From CAWBLP01 sp963721065 (lineage in GTDB: Bacteria; Pseudomonadota; Alphaproteobacteria; Acetobacterales; Acetobacteraceae): 64,000 nucleotides of DNA. The stretch covers positions 62,001 through 126,000 of the forward strand of contig CAVRHO010000008.1 of NCBI GenBank assembly GCA_963721065.1, read 5' to 3'. How positions within the stretch are numbered: the stretch's first letter is position 1; every line of letters starts with the position of its first letter. Both the position numbers and the translations under genes were made by a program. Under the pieces are notes generated by a model. The model was given only the letters and a program-made list of their open reading frames with translations. It ran no database searches and was not told the origin of the DNA. This document shows, piece after piece, positions 17,301 through 25,902 of this stretch.

Positions 17301-18080
17301 ATGAGCGTGGCCTGGAATGACTCGACCCACGACATTGCCGGCACGAAGATGCATCTTTCGCGCGCCGGCAAGGGACGTCCGTTGCTGATCCTGCACCACG
17401 ACATCGGCACGCCGGACCGGCTGTCGTTCTACGACACCCTGGCGGGCAGCTTCGATGTTCTCGTGCCGCATCACCCTGGTTGGGGCAAGTCGGAGCGGCC
17501 GCAATGGCTGCGCCACCCGCGCGATATTGCCGCGATGCATGCGTGGCTGCTGGCGGATCTGGGGCTGAGCGACGTGGCGCTGGTGGGCCTGGGGTTCGGG
17601 GGATGGATCGCCGCGGAAATGGCCAGCCAGGCGCCCGCAACCTACGCGAAGCTGGTGCTGGTCGGGCCGATGGGCATCAAGCCGCCGGAAGGGTTCATCA
17701 TGGACCAGGCGATCGTGTCCTATATCGACTATCCGCGCGCGGGCTTCCACGACCAGGCGGCGTTCACCCGCGTCTACGGTGACGTCAGCACCGACCAACT
17801 GGAGCAATGGGACATCTGCCGCGAGATGTCGTTCCGCACCGCCTGGAAGCCGTACATGTACAGCCAGACACTGCCGCATCTGATTGGCGGCATTCGCGCA
17901 CCGGCGCTGGTGGTGTGGGGCGACGACGACAAGCATGTGCCGCAAAGCGTCGCCCCGTTGTGGCAGCACGGCCTGCGCAACGGCAAGCTCGAGATCGTGT
18001 CCGCCTGCGGCCATTACGTCGATATGGAAAAGCCGGACGAACTGGCGAAACTGGTTACCGGGTTCGTCAGCACCAACTGA
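17301..18080 (+). CDS. alpha/beta hydrolase lacking the usual nucleophile
   Basis: A 259-residue alpha/beta-hydrolase fold protein. HHDIGTPDR and PHHPGWGKS match the first strands, VVWGDDDKHVP the acid loop and ACGHYVDMEKP the His loop. The nucleophile elbow, normally G-x-S-x-G, reads GLGFG (residues 96-100), so Gly98 replaces the catalytic Ser. Either the enzyme uses another chemistry or it is a binding partner. It begins the plus-strand run with the LLM oxidoreductase 75 bases downstream, a pairing that suggests a monooxygenase/hydrolase pathway. The ATG at 17301 is preceded by GGAGGGTAAGGG. Confidence 0.8.
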   Translation: MSVAWNDSTHDIAGTKMHLSRAGKGRPLLILHHDIGTPDRLSFYDTLAGSFDVLVPHHPGWGKSERPQWLRHPRDIAAMHAWLLADLGLSDVALVGLGFGGWIAAEMASQAPATYAKLVLVGPMGIKPPEGFIMDQAIVSYIDYPRAGFHDQAAFTRVYGDVSTDQLEQWDICREMSFRTAWKPYMYSQTLPHLIGGIRAPALVVWGDDDKHVPQSVAPLWQHGLRNGKLEIVSACGHYVDMEKPDELAKLVTGFVSTN

Positions 18081-18155
18081 ATTGTCTGCGTTGGTGCCGG
18101 GACAGCCCCGGCGACCGAACCGGACCTCACATACCGCGTCCAAGGGGAGCACAAA

Positions 18156-19397
18156 ATGCACCTGATGTATTTCACCGAACAGCCGATGGCGGCGTACGAC
18201 GCGCAGGAAGGGCTGAAATACGGCGCCACCGCTCTGACCTTCTCCAACAAGCACTACAATCCGGTGGAAGGCAGCCGGCTGTATAACGAGTATCTGGAAG
18301 AATACGTCCTGGCCGATGAGTGGGGCGTGGACGGCATCATGCTGAACGAGCACCACAATGCGCCGTTCTGCATGCAGGCCCGCACCAACATGTTCGGCGC
18401 CATCCTGGCGGGGATGACGAAGCGCGCGAAGATCGTCTTCCTGGGCAATCCGCTGCCGCTGACCGAGAACCCGGTGCAGCTCGCCGAAGAGCTGGCGATG
18501 ATCGACATGATCTCCAAGGGCCGCGTGGTGTCCGGCTTCGTGCGCGGCGGCGGGCAGGAGCAGTTGGCGAACGGCGTGAACCCCGCCTACAACCGCGAAC
18601 GTTTCGTCGAGGCGCACGACCTGGTCCAGAAGACCTGGACCGAACCCGGCCCGTTCCGCTGGGAAGGCACGCACTATCAGCAGCGCGTGGTGAACCCCTG
18701 GGCGGTGCCGTTGCAGAAGCCCTATCCCCGCGTCTGGATTCCCGGCGTACTGTCACGTGAAACGGTGATCTGGACGGCGCAGCAGCGCTATCCCTACATC
18801 GCGCTGAACACCGCGATCGATGCCACCAAGGTGATCTGGGACACCTACTCCAAGGCCGCGGCCGAGGTCGGCTACACCGCCGGTCCGGAAAACTTCGGCT
18901 ACCTGATCCGCGTGCACGTGCAGGACACGGAAGAAAAGGCGCTGCAGAACGCTCGGCAGTTCATGTGGATGCAGGGCGAGTTCACCGGCCTGGCACATCC
19001 GGTATGGGCCAACCCGGCGGGCTATTTCTCCCCCTCCGGCCGGCGCAACTTCGTGGAGTTCGCGGTGGGCCGGGCGAAGAACCCGCGCGGTGCCCCGACC
19101 TTCGAGGACCAGGTCGCCAGCACGATGATCATCGCCGGCACGCCGGACCAGGTGATCGCCCGGCTGAAGACGCTGATCGAACAGACCCGGCCCGGCATCA
19201 TGGGCATCTGGGGCAATGACGGCACCGTGTCGAAGCAGGACCGCCGCCGCTGCATCGAGCTGCTGTGCAAGGAGGTGATGCCCGCCGTCCGTGAGCACGG
19301 CGCCAAGCTGGGCCTGAAGGACCCGTGGGAGGCGAACGCGCCGGTGCACCTGCGCTATTCCACCGACATCCCGCAGTCGCGGGCCGCCGCGGAGTAA
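18156..19397 (+). CDS. LLM-class flavin-dependent oxidoreductase
   Basis: A 413-residue bacterial luciferase-like monooxygenase (TIM barrel, using reduced FMN from a separate reductase). Family segments include EQPMAAYD, EEYVLADEWGVDGIMLNEHHNAPFCMQART, FLGNPLPLTENPVQLAEELAMIDMIS, GRVVSGFVRGGG and the C-terminal GTPDQVIARLKTLIEQTRPG. It probably oxygenates a small hydrophobic or terpenoid-like compound; the substrate cannot be read from sequence. The ATG at 18156 follows AAGGGGAG. It shares direction and spacing with the alpha/beta hydrolase upstream and resembles the second LLM gene at 20700-21839. Confidence 0.88.
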   Translation: MHLMYFTEQPMAAYDAQEGLKYGATALTFSNKHYNPVEGSRLYNEYLEEYVLADEWGVDGIMLNEHHNAPFCMQARTNMFGAILAGMTKRAKIVFLGNPLPLTENPVQLAEELAMIDMISKGRVVSGFVRGGGQEQLANGVNPAYNRERFVEAHDLVQKTWTEPGPFRWEGTHYQQRVVNPWAVPLQKPYPRVWIPGVLSRETVIWTAQQRYPYIALNTAIDATKVIWDTYSKAAAEVGYTAGPENFGYLIRVHVQDTEEKALQNARQFMWMQGEFTGLAHPVWANPAGYFSPSGRRNFVEFAVGRAKNPRGAPTFEDQVASTMIIAGTPDQVIARLKTLIEQTRPGIMGIWGNDGTVSKQDRRRCIELLCKEVMPAVREHGAKLGLKDPWEANAPVHLRYSTDIPQSRAAAE

Positions 19398-19608
19398 CGT
19401 GACAACCGTCCTCCCCGTCCTTTTGCGATCATGGCCGAGGGACGGGGAGGTACGGTTCCGCTGTCCCGCTGACACAGGTCACCGTAGAATTCGACGTCCA
19501 GGGTGGCGTGTCTGACGTCACGGCCGCAGACCGGCTACCCACGTCTTTTGATTGCCGCCAGGAGCAAGGCCGTGATTGGCCGGCCGTCGGGGGTGCGTAA
19601 TCCAATCC

Positions 19609-19770
19609 CACCGAAGTTAGTTTCCAACGAAGTCAGTCCCCGAAGTCAGTTTCCAACGAAGTCAGCGCCCACCGACGTTAGTCCCCGAAGTCAGTTTCCA
19701 ACGAAGTCAGCTCCCACCGACGTTAGTCCCCAACGAGCTCAGTTCCCGCCGAAGTCAGTGTCCGACGCGG
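19609..19770. repeat. tandem array, CCGAAGTCAGTTTCCAACGA type
   Basis: About seven or eight imperfect units of CGAAGTCAGT(TTCCAA/CCC) and ACCGACGTTAGTCCC. Two larger units of about 45 bp (CCGAAGTCAGTTTCCAACGA then AGTCAGC-CCCACCGACGTTAGTCC) repeat almost perfectly. It lies in the gap after the LLM gene, immediately before an R2 element. It has no open frame of its own with a credible start. Confidence 0.85.
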
Positions 19771-19795
19771 TGGTTGGGAGGCTGACCGTTGGCAG

Positions 19796-19966
19796 ACCGT
19801 ACCGCATCGTGGCGGGCGAAGGCCCGCCATCCACACTTCGTCGCGCGGAACGCATCTTCCCCGATGCTTCGTTTCCCGATGCCTTGCCGGAGGTTCCCCT
19901 CACGCCCAGGTGCCTCCGACATGGCGAAGCCGCAGATGGCCGGCTTCGTCACGACGCGCCACACTC
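19796..19966. repeat. R2 hairpin element, long-loop copy
   Basis: Outer arms TCGTGGCGGGCGAAGGCCCG and, at the far end, GATGGCCGGCTTCGTC..GCGCCAC. The inside (about 19836-19925) has its own homology to the copy at 26978-27101, including GAACGCATCTTCC and TTGCCGGAGGTT. It lies just upstream of the 3' end of the DUF2244 gene. Confidence 0.7.
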
Positions 19967-20008
19967 CGGCGGTGGTGCGAGAAAGGCGGGCAAGCGTCCG
20001 CGACCCGG

Positions 20009-20509
20009 TTACCGCAACTGAGGGTTATCAAAATTGGGATTGCGCGCATTGTGCAATGCGTCACGCAGCGCCCTGGCCAGATCGCGCTTGGCGGTCTCGC
20101 CCAGCACCTTGCCGATCTCCTCACGCTGGTGGCGGACGCTCAGCAGCAGGCGCGGGATGCGGCCCGGCGCCTCCTCCATCACGACGTTCAGCCAGGCGGA
20201 TGGCAGTTCGCGTTCCTCGCGGCGACCTTTGGGGTCGGTTCGGATGATGCGCAGGCTCCGCTCGCTCAGCAGCACCAATTCGCTGCCGCGGGCCTGCAGC
20301 ACGTTCAGCCGGATCAGCCACGCGATCAGGCCGACCTCGATCACGCTGAACAGCATCACCGGCCAGGCGCCGAGCAGCCAGAAGCGCAGCGCCGTCAACG
20401 CGCAGCCACCGGCGATCGCCGCCAGCAGAACACGCAGGCCACGCGGCGTCAGGCTGCGATGCGGCACGATCACCGCCTCGAACAGCAACGCCCCGCTACC
20501 AGAGTTCAC
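20009..20509 (-). CDS. DUF2244 integral membrane protein
   Basis: A 166-residue protein with two transmembrane helices near the N-terminus (GLRVLLAAIAGGCALTALRF and WPVMLFSVIEVGLIAWLI, about residues 24-67). A cytoplasmic beta-rich domain follows (VLLSERSLRIIRTDPKGR, ELPSAWLNVVMEE, RLLLSVRHQREEIGKVLGE) and a basic helical end. The PHRSLTPRGLRVL opening and the ER..LPSAWL segment are typical of DUF2244 (COG5488) in Alphaproteobacteria, where the gene usually lies near respiratory or photosynthesis genes. Function is unknown. It is antisense between two LLM genes and probably has its own promoter. Confidence 0.75.
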   Translation of the reverse strand: MNSGSGALLFEAVIVPHRSLTPRGLRVLLAAIAGGCALTALRFWLLGAWPVMLFSVIEVGLIAWLIRLNVLQARGSELVLLSERSLRIIRTDPKGRREERELPSAWLNVVMEEAPGRIPRLLLSVRHQREEIGKVLGETAKRDLARALRDALHNARNPNFDNPQLR

Positions 20510-20699
20510 GCCTCATCGTTCGTCATGAGCCACCATGTAGCGCGAATTCGGCTCTGGCAAACCCGGACGGGTGCCGGATCGCGGCCTGTTTGACCGCAAG
20601 CGCCGGGTCGCCGCCTGCCGGTCGGTGACGCGGCGCTTGACCTGGCCGCCCAGGCGGGGCGTGCTTGGCGAAACAGCCAAACGGGAGGTACGCCGGACC

Positions 20700-21839
20700 A
20701 TGATCAAGCGTTTCCATATGCTGTATGTCGGCCAGATCGACCTGGACAATGTCGGCCTGAACGGCACGCCCGCCAATGAGCGCCGCTACCCCAACGAGCG
20801 ACTCAGCGAAGTGTTCTGGACCGCACGCGATGTTGCCCGGCTGATGGACGACCTGGGCTACTACGCCTTCTGGGGCGCCGAACACCACTTCCAGCGCGAA
20901 GGCTATGAGTGCATCCCGAACCTGATCCAGTTCGGCCTGTGGCTGGCAACGCAGACGAAGCGCCTGAAATTCGGCTGCGGCTTCAACGTCCTGCCGATGT
21001 GGCACCCGATCCGCCTGGCGGAGGATTACGCCATGGCCGACATCGTCACCGACGGCCGCATCATCATGGGCGTCGGCCGCGGCTACCACACGCGGGAGGT
21101 GGAGACCTTCGGTGCCCCGCTGCTCGACGCCGCGAAGAACCGTGAGTATTTCGAGGAACAACTGCAACTGCTGCTGACCTGCTTCAACCAGGACCAGTTC
21201 CAGTTCAAGGGCAAGTATTTCGAATGCCCGCCGGAGGTGGACTACCGCGGCTACAAGCTGAAGGACATCACCATGGTGCCGCGCCCCAAGCACCTGCCGG
21301 TGGAGATCGTCATGCCGGTGGCCAGCGGCCGCACCATCGACATGATGGCGAAATACCGCCTGAAGGCGATGGTGACGCTGAACGGCGAGAAGATCCTGGA
21401 TGACGTGATCCGCGCCTACCAGTCGGCCTGCGCCGAACACGGGCAGCAGAAGGAACTCGGGCAGGACGTGATCTGGGGCGCCGGGTTGTACCTCGCAAAA
21501 ACCCAGGAAGAGGCGATCCGCCGCGTCGAACCCGCGCATGACGAGCGCTACAAGTGGTTCGCCCCGTTCGGCTTCGTGCGCTACGCCGACGAGCAGGGCC
21601 GCACCTGGGGCACCCCCGGCGCGCCCTCGCGGACTCCCTCTTTGCGCGACGGGGTGCAGCAGAAGGCCTGGTTCTGCGGCTCTCCGGCCGAGGTGATCGA
21701 CGGCATCAAGTCGATCGAGGCGAAATATCCCGGCCTGGAGGACTTCATGGTTCACTGGGCGGAGGGCCTGTCGCCCAACGAGTTCAAGGAACAGCTCCAG
21801 TGGTTCGCGCAGGAGGTGATGCCGGCATTCAACCGGTGA
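20700..21839 (+). CDS. LLM-class flavin-dependent oxidoreductase
   Basis: A 379-residue luciferase-like flavin monooxygenase. Landmarks: MLYVGQIDLDNVG, DDLGYYAFWGAEHHFQREGYE, FGCGFNVLPMWHPIRLAEDYAM, DGRIIMGVGRGYHTREVETFG and the C-terminal WFCGSPAEVIDGIKS. The ATG at 20700 follows CGGGAGGT and removes 43 unlikely upstream codons. It heads the plus-strand run with the BadH-like SDR and the MaoC hydratase, so a ring- or chain-oxidising catabolic route is likely. The substrate is unknown. It is only distantly similar to the 18156-19397 protein. Confidence 0.87.
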   Translation: MIKRFHMLYVGQIDLDNVGLNGTPANERRYPNERLSEVFWTARDVARLMDDLGYYAFWGAEHHFQREGYECIPNLIQFGLWLATQTKRLKFGCGFNVLPMWHPIRLAEDYAMADIVTDGRIIMGVGRGYHTREVETFGAPLLDAAKNREYFEEQLQLLLTCFNQDQFQFKGKYFECPPEVDYRGYKLKDITMVPRPKHLPVEIVMPVASGRTIDMMAKYRLKAMVTLNGEKILDDVIRAYQSACAEHGQQKELGQDVIWGAGLYLAKTQEEAIRRVEPAHDERYKWFAPFGFVRYADEQGRTWGTPGAPSRTPSLRDGVQQKAWFCGSPAEVIDGIKSIEAKYPGLEDFMVHWAEGLSPNEFKEQLQWFAQEVMPAFNR

Positions 21840-21977
21840 TACCGAAGAACTGCCGGCCTGCTGGACGGCCTGTGCCGCGGCTGGCCGAGCACACGCGGGA
21901 CGTGCTGTCGGCGCTGGGGAGATACCGCTGCGGACAGCGTGGCAAGGGTATGGGTTCGATTCAAAAGAGGCAAGGGA

Positions 21978-22733
21978 ATGCGAGGACTTACGGGCAAGCG
22001 CGTGTTGCTGACCGGCGGTGCCAGCGGGATCGGCCGGGCGACGGCGATCCGGCTGGCGCAGGAAGGATGCAAGGTCGGGATTCTGGACCTCGATGAGGCC
22101 GGCGCGCAGCAGACGGTGGAACGCTGCGGCGGCAACGCGAAGGCCTGGCGCACCGACATCAGCGACCGCGCCCAGGTGGAGGCGTCGGTGGCGGCGTTCG
22201 AGCAGGCGTTCGGGCCGACCGAACTTCTGGCGAACATCGCCGGTTGGGACGTGATCAGGAACTTCCTCGATACCGACACGGAATTGTGGGATCGGGTGAT
22301 CCGCATCAACCTCTACGGCCCGCTGCACATGCACCACGTGGTGGTGCGCGGCATGGCCCAGCGCGGCTTCGGCCGGGTGGTCAGCGTGGCGTCGGATGCC
22401 GGGCGTGTCGGGTCTTCGGGCGAGGCGGTGTACGCCGCGTGCAAGGGCGGCATCATCGCGTTCACCAAGACGCTGGCGCGGGAACTGGCGCGTTCCGGCG
22501 TTACGTTGAACGTGCTGTGCCCGGGGCCGACGGATACGCCGTTGTTCGACTCGGTAAAGCAGAGTTCCCCCGCAGGGGCGAAGATCGGCGAGGCAATGGC
22601 GCGCGCTGTTCCGCTGAAGCGCATCGGCACGCCGGACGATTACCCCGGCACGATCGCGTTCCTGCTGTCGGACGATGCCGCCTACATCACCGGACAGACG
22701 ATCAGCGTGTCCGGCGGTTTGACGATGGTGTGA
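21978..22733 (+). CDS. SDR, BadH-like 2-hydroxyacyl-CoA dehydrogenase
   Basis: A 251-residue short-chain dehydrogenase. It has GGASGIGRA (NAD-binding glycines), an acidic residue ending strand 2 (LDLDEAG, NAD preference), Ser139, Tyr152 and Lys156. The stretches IAGWDVIRNFLDT, LHMHHVVVRGM, ASDAGRVGSSGEAVYAACKGG and CPGPTDTPLF closely resemble BadH of Rhodopseudomonas palustris, which oxidises 2-hydroxycyclohexanecarboxyl-CoA; this comparison is from memory. A CoA-thioester substrate fits the neighbours: an acyl-CoA dehydrogenase remnant and a MaoC hydratase. The ATG at 21978 has AGAGG upstream and is preferred to a GTG at 21939. Confidence 0.85.
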   Translation: MRGLTGKRVLLTGGASGIGRATAIRLAQEGCKVGILDLDEAGAQQTVERCGGNAKAWRTDISDRAQVEASVAAFEQAFGPTELLANIAGWDVIRNFLDTDTELWDRVIRINLYGPLHMHHVVVRGMAQRGFGRVVSVASDAGRVGSSGEAVYAACKGGIIAFTKTLARELARSGVTLNVLCPGPTDTPLFDSVKQSSPAGAKIGEAMARAVPLKRIGTPDDYPGTIAFLLSDDAAYITGQTISVSGGLTMV

Positions 22734-22827
22734 GATGCCCATGGTAACGCGTGAAACGTGAGCACGGGGATCCGAGAGTTCGCCCCGGCTGCGATCCCCT
22801 CGTTCCGGCGCCGCCCCCATGTCATGG

Positions 22828-22920
22828 TCGCGAAGGCTGGCCATCCTCGAAGGCACCAACCAGACCCAGCGCAACATCATCGCCCGCACCATGCCGGGCG
22901 CTACACGGAGACCGCAGTAA
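22828..22920 (+). pseudogene. acyl-CoA dehydrogenase, C-terminal remnant
   Basis: In one frame, ending with TAA at 22918-22920, the bases encode RRLAILEGTNQTQRNIIAR followed by TMPGATRRPQ. The part EGTNQTQRNIIAR is the characteristic end of acyl-CoA dehydrogenases, where the EGT(N/S)-Q-x-QR motif precedes the last helix. Nothing upstream (22734-22830) reads as the rest of the enzyme, so nearly the whole gene has been deleted. The remnant's stop overlaps the ATG of the MaoC gene (TAATG), as in an intact operon, so the ancestral order was SDR, acyl-CoA dehydrogenase, MaoC. Confidence 0.7.
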
Positions 22921-23402
22921 TGACCGAAATCGACGGCTATGAGGTGCTGGGCCTGGGCCTGTATTTCGAGGACCTCCCGCAGGGCCGCAAGTTCCGCACC
23001 ATCGGCCGCACCATCACCGAGGCCGACCTGGTGAACTTCATCAGCGTCACCGGCCTGACCGAGGTGCTGTTCTCCAATGTCGAATTCCTGAAGGAGGAAA
23101 GCGACATCAAGCAGCGCGTGGTGCCGGCGGCGCTGGCCTATTCCTTCGCCGAGGGCCTGCTGACCCATGCCACCATGCAGCACACCGGCTTCGCCTTCCT
23201 GAACATGGAACTGGACGTCAGCGGCCCGACCTTCGTGGGCGACACGATCCACGTGGAATGCGAGGTGATCGAAAGCCGCCGCAGCAACAGCCGCCCGAAC
23301 CGCGGCCTGGTGCGTACGCGCAACCGCGTGGTGAAGCAGGATGGCAAGGTGGCGCTGACCTACACGCCGCTGCGCATGGTGAAGGCGCGCAGCACGGGGT
23401 GA
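22920..23402 (+). CDS. MaoC-like (R)-hydratase family protein
   Basis: A 160-residue hot-dog-fold protein. It shows the FEDLPQGRKFRTIGRTITEADLVNF opening, where the ITEAD-x-V-F segment is the family signature, and PAALAYSFAEGLL plus ELDVSGPTFVGDTIHVECEV further on. Such proteins hydrate enoyl-CoA or act as thioesterase-like partners. The ATG overlaps the stop of the acyl-CoA dehydrogenase remnant; GGAG sits about ten bases upstream. With the SDR it would carry out steps of a beta-oxidation-like route on a cyclic or branched acyl-CoA. It converges on the crotonase/HAD gene. Confidence 0.85.
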   Translation: MTEIDGYEVLGLGLYFEDLPQGRKFRTIGRTITEADLVNFISVTGLTEVLFSNVEFLKEESDIKQRVVPAALAYSFAEGLLTHATMQHTGFAFLNMELDVSGPTFVGDTIHVECEVIESRRSNSRPNRGLVRTRNRVVKQDGKVALTYTPLRMVKARSTG

Positions 23403-23466
23403 AAACCGGCGCCGCGTCCCGGCCCGACCGGGACGGGCTCCCGGAAACAGACGACGCAATCCCGCG

Positions 23467-25561
23467 TCAGGCGCCACGCCGATTGGTCTCACCGTTCAGG
23501 TCGGCAAACCGCTTGCCCGCCGCGGCCATCTCCCGCAGCAGCGGTGCCGGTTCCCAGCCGATGCCGCTGGCGGTGTGCAGCGACTCGATCCGGCGCAGCA
23601 TTTCGGGAATGCCGATCGTATCCGCCTCATGCAGCGGGCCGCCGCGCCAGGCCGGATAGCCGTAGCCGTGCACCAGCACCACGTCGATGTCGGACGGCCG
23701 CGCCGCGATGCCGTCCGACAGCACGCGGGCGGCCTCGTTCACCATCGCCGCGTGCACGCGCTGCTGGATTTCCTCCGCACCGAGCGCGCGCCGGGTGATG
23801 CCGCGCAGGGCGGAGGCGCGTTCCGCCATCGCCGCAACCTCGGGGTCGGGCACGCGCTTGCCGCCTTCGTGGATGTAGAAGCCGCGCCCGGTCTTCTGGC
23901 CGTAATGGCCGGCTTCGCAGATCCAGTCGAACACCGGCACATACCGCTCGCGCGGATCGCGTGTCGCCGCCTTGCGCTTGCGGTCGCGCCAGTCCACGTC
24001 CAGCCCGGCCAGGTCGAACACGGCGAAGATGCCCATCGCCATGCCATAGGCTTCCAGCGCGGCATCCACCTGCTGCGGCGTGGCGCCGTCCTCCAGCGCG
24101 TATTCCGCCTGGGCACGCCATTTGCCGAGGATGCGGTTGCCGATGAAACCATCGCACACGCCGCACACCACCGGCTGCTTGCCCAGGCGCTGCACGGTGG
24201 CAACCGCGGTGGCCAGCGCCTCCGCCCAGGTGCGTTGCGTGCGCACCACCTCGACCAGCCGCATCACATGCGCCGGACTGAAGAAGTGCAGGCCCAGCAC
24301 GCGCTCGGGGGCATCGACCTCGTCGGCCAGGATGTCGATGTCCAGGTAGGAGGTGTTGCTGGCCAGCACCGCATCGCGCCGCACCACGCCGGACAGGGCG
24401 CGGAAGACGCGGCGCTTTTCCTCCAGGTCCTCCACCACGGCTTCGATCACCAGGTCGGCGTGGCGCACCGCCTTCAGCTCCGTGGCTGTACCCGATCCGC
24501 CCCGTCCGTTCCCGGTACAGCCGCTCGGCCAGGCGCCCGCTGCTGAGCTGGCGGTCGTAGGTGGCGCGCACGCGGGCGCGGGCGGCGGCTTCCGCTTCGG
24601 CGTCGCGTTCCACCAGCGTGACGTCCAGCCCGGCATCGGCCATGGCGATCGCGATGCCGGAGCCCATGGTGCCGCCGCCGATCACGCCCACCTGGCGCAC
24701 CGGCCAGGCCCTGGCCTGCGCCGGCGGCCGGGCGGCGACGTGTTCGGCGTGCGCCAGGTGCCGCAGCGCCCTGGTCTGCGGTCCCTCGCGCAGCGCGCGG
24801 GCCATGATTTCCTCCCGCTGCAGCCCGTCGCCCAGCGGCAGGTCGATGGCCAGGCGGATCGCCTCCACCGCGCGCAGCGGCGCCAGGGCGCCGCGGGCGC
24901 GGCGCTGCACCCGCGCGGCGGCGGCCTCGAAGGCGGCGTGGTCGTAGCGGGGCACGCCGCGGTCGGCCAGGCGCGGCAGCGAACCGGCATCGGCCAGGCG
25001 GCGGGCGAAGGCGAGCGCGGCGCGGTGCAGGTCGGTGGCGACCTCGTCCAGCAGGCCCAGGCGCATGGCCTCGTCCGCCTCCACCGGGCGGCCGGAGGTG
25101 ATCAGGTCCAGCGCGGTCAGCGGGCCGGCCAGGCGCGGCAGGCGCTGCGTGCCGCCGGCGCCGGGGATCAGGCCGAAGCGGACCTCGGGGAGGCCGAGCA
25201 CCGCGTCGGGGGCGGCGACGCGGGCGTGGCAGGCGAGCGCGGTTTCGCAGCCGCGGCCGAAGGCGGGGCCGTTGATCGCGGCGACCACCGGCTTGCGGCA
25301 GGCGTCCAGCGCGCGGAGGAACAGGTGCAGGGTGATTTCGCGGGGGCCGTCCTCGGCATCGGGCGCGTCGGCATCGGCGATGAAGGTGCGGCCGGCGCCG
25401 GTCAGCACGGCGGCGCGCAGGCCGTGGTCGGCTTCCAGCTCACCCAGCGCTTCCAGCAGGCCCAGGCGCACCGGCCGGGTCAGGCTGTTGATCGGCGGAT
25501 GGTCCACCACGATCACGGCGATGTCGCCCGACCGTTCGAGGCGCACTGGCTTGTTGTTCAT
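23467..25561 (-). pseudogene. enoyl-CoA hydratase/3-hydroxyacyl-CoA dehydrogenase fusion, frameshifted
   Basis: A FadB/FadJ-type multifunctional enzyme of about 697 residues if the frame is restored. Residues about 1-190 are a crotonase domain (ITLHLFLRALDACRKPVVAA, GRGCETALACH, GLPEVRFGLIPGAGGTQRLPRL with both catalytic Glu residues). The HAD domain follows: GVIGGGTMGSGIA (NAD binding), NTSYLDIDIL, HFFSPAHVMRLVEVV (catalytic His), GFIGNRI and the C-terminal HGYGYPAWRGGP. Near 24484-24491 the frame changes by one base, between RIG and TELKAVRHADL. The first frame then reads nonsense, so one extra base is the simplest cause. It would hydrate enoyl-CoA and oxidise 3-hydroxyacyl-CoA. The ATG at 25561 is preceded by AAGGG. 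Confidence 0.85.
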
Positions 25562-25652
25562 CGTCTCAGACCCTTGTCCGCGCTGCCCGTGGCCGATCGG
25601 TGACCGCGGGCAGGAGTTTCTTGCTGCGAACCGATTAGCGCGGCCTGGGGGC

Positions 25653-25838
25653 GCCGATCCATGACTTGCGTCAAACACGGGCGGACCGCCGATCCGGGGC
25701 TTGCGTCGTACACGGGTGAACCGCCGGTCCAGGACTTCCGTCATACATGGCGAGAACCGGCGGGTCGGGGCTGCCGGGGACGGGGCATGCGGCAGCGGCG
25801 GGGCATGCGGGAACGGCGGGGCATGCGGCAACGGCGGG
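25653..25838. repeat. two adjoining tandem arrays (35 bp and 18 bp)
   Basis: Three units of about 35 bp built on GCCGATCCGGGGCTTGCGTC run from 25653 to 25758. A second array follows at 25781-25838: three 18-bp units CGGGGCATGCGGCAACGG with one or two changes each. They fill the gap between the crotonase/HAD start and the end of the next minus-strand gene. No spacer structure. Confidence 0.85.
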
Positions 25839-25902
25839 GCCGGCTGCGGTCCGGTCCCGTTGGTGATCTGGGCGGTTGGTGACCCGGGCGGGGCGGATAC
25901 CG

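Noticed and set aside
20523..23492. 989-codon minus-strand frame
   Set aside because: It is antisense to the LLM, SDR and MaoC genes, whose family motifs are clear; its His/Arg/Gln-rich composition is typical of a shadow.
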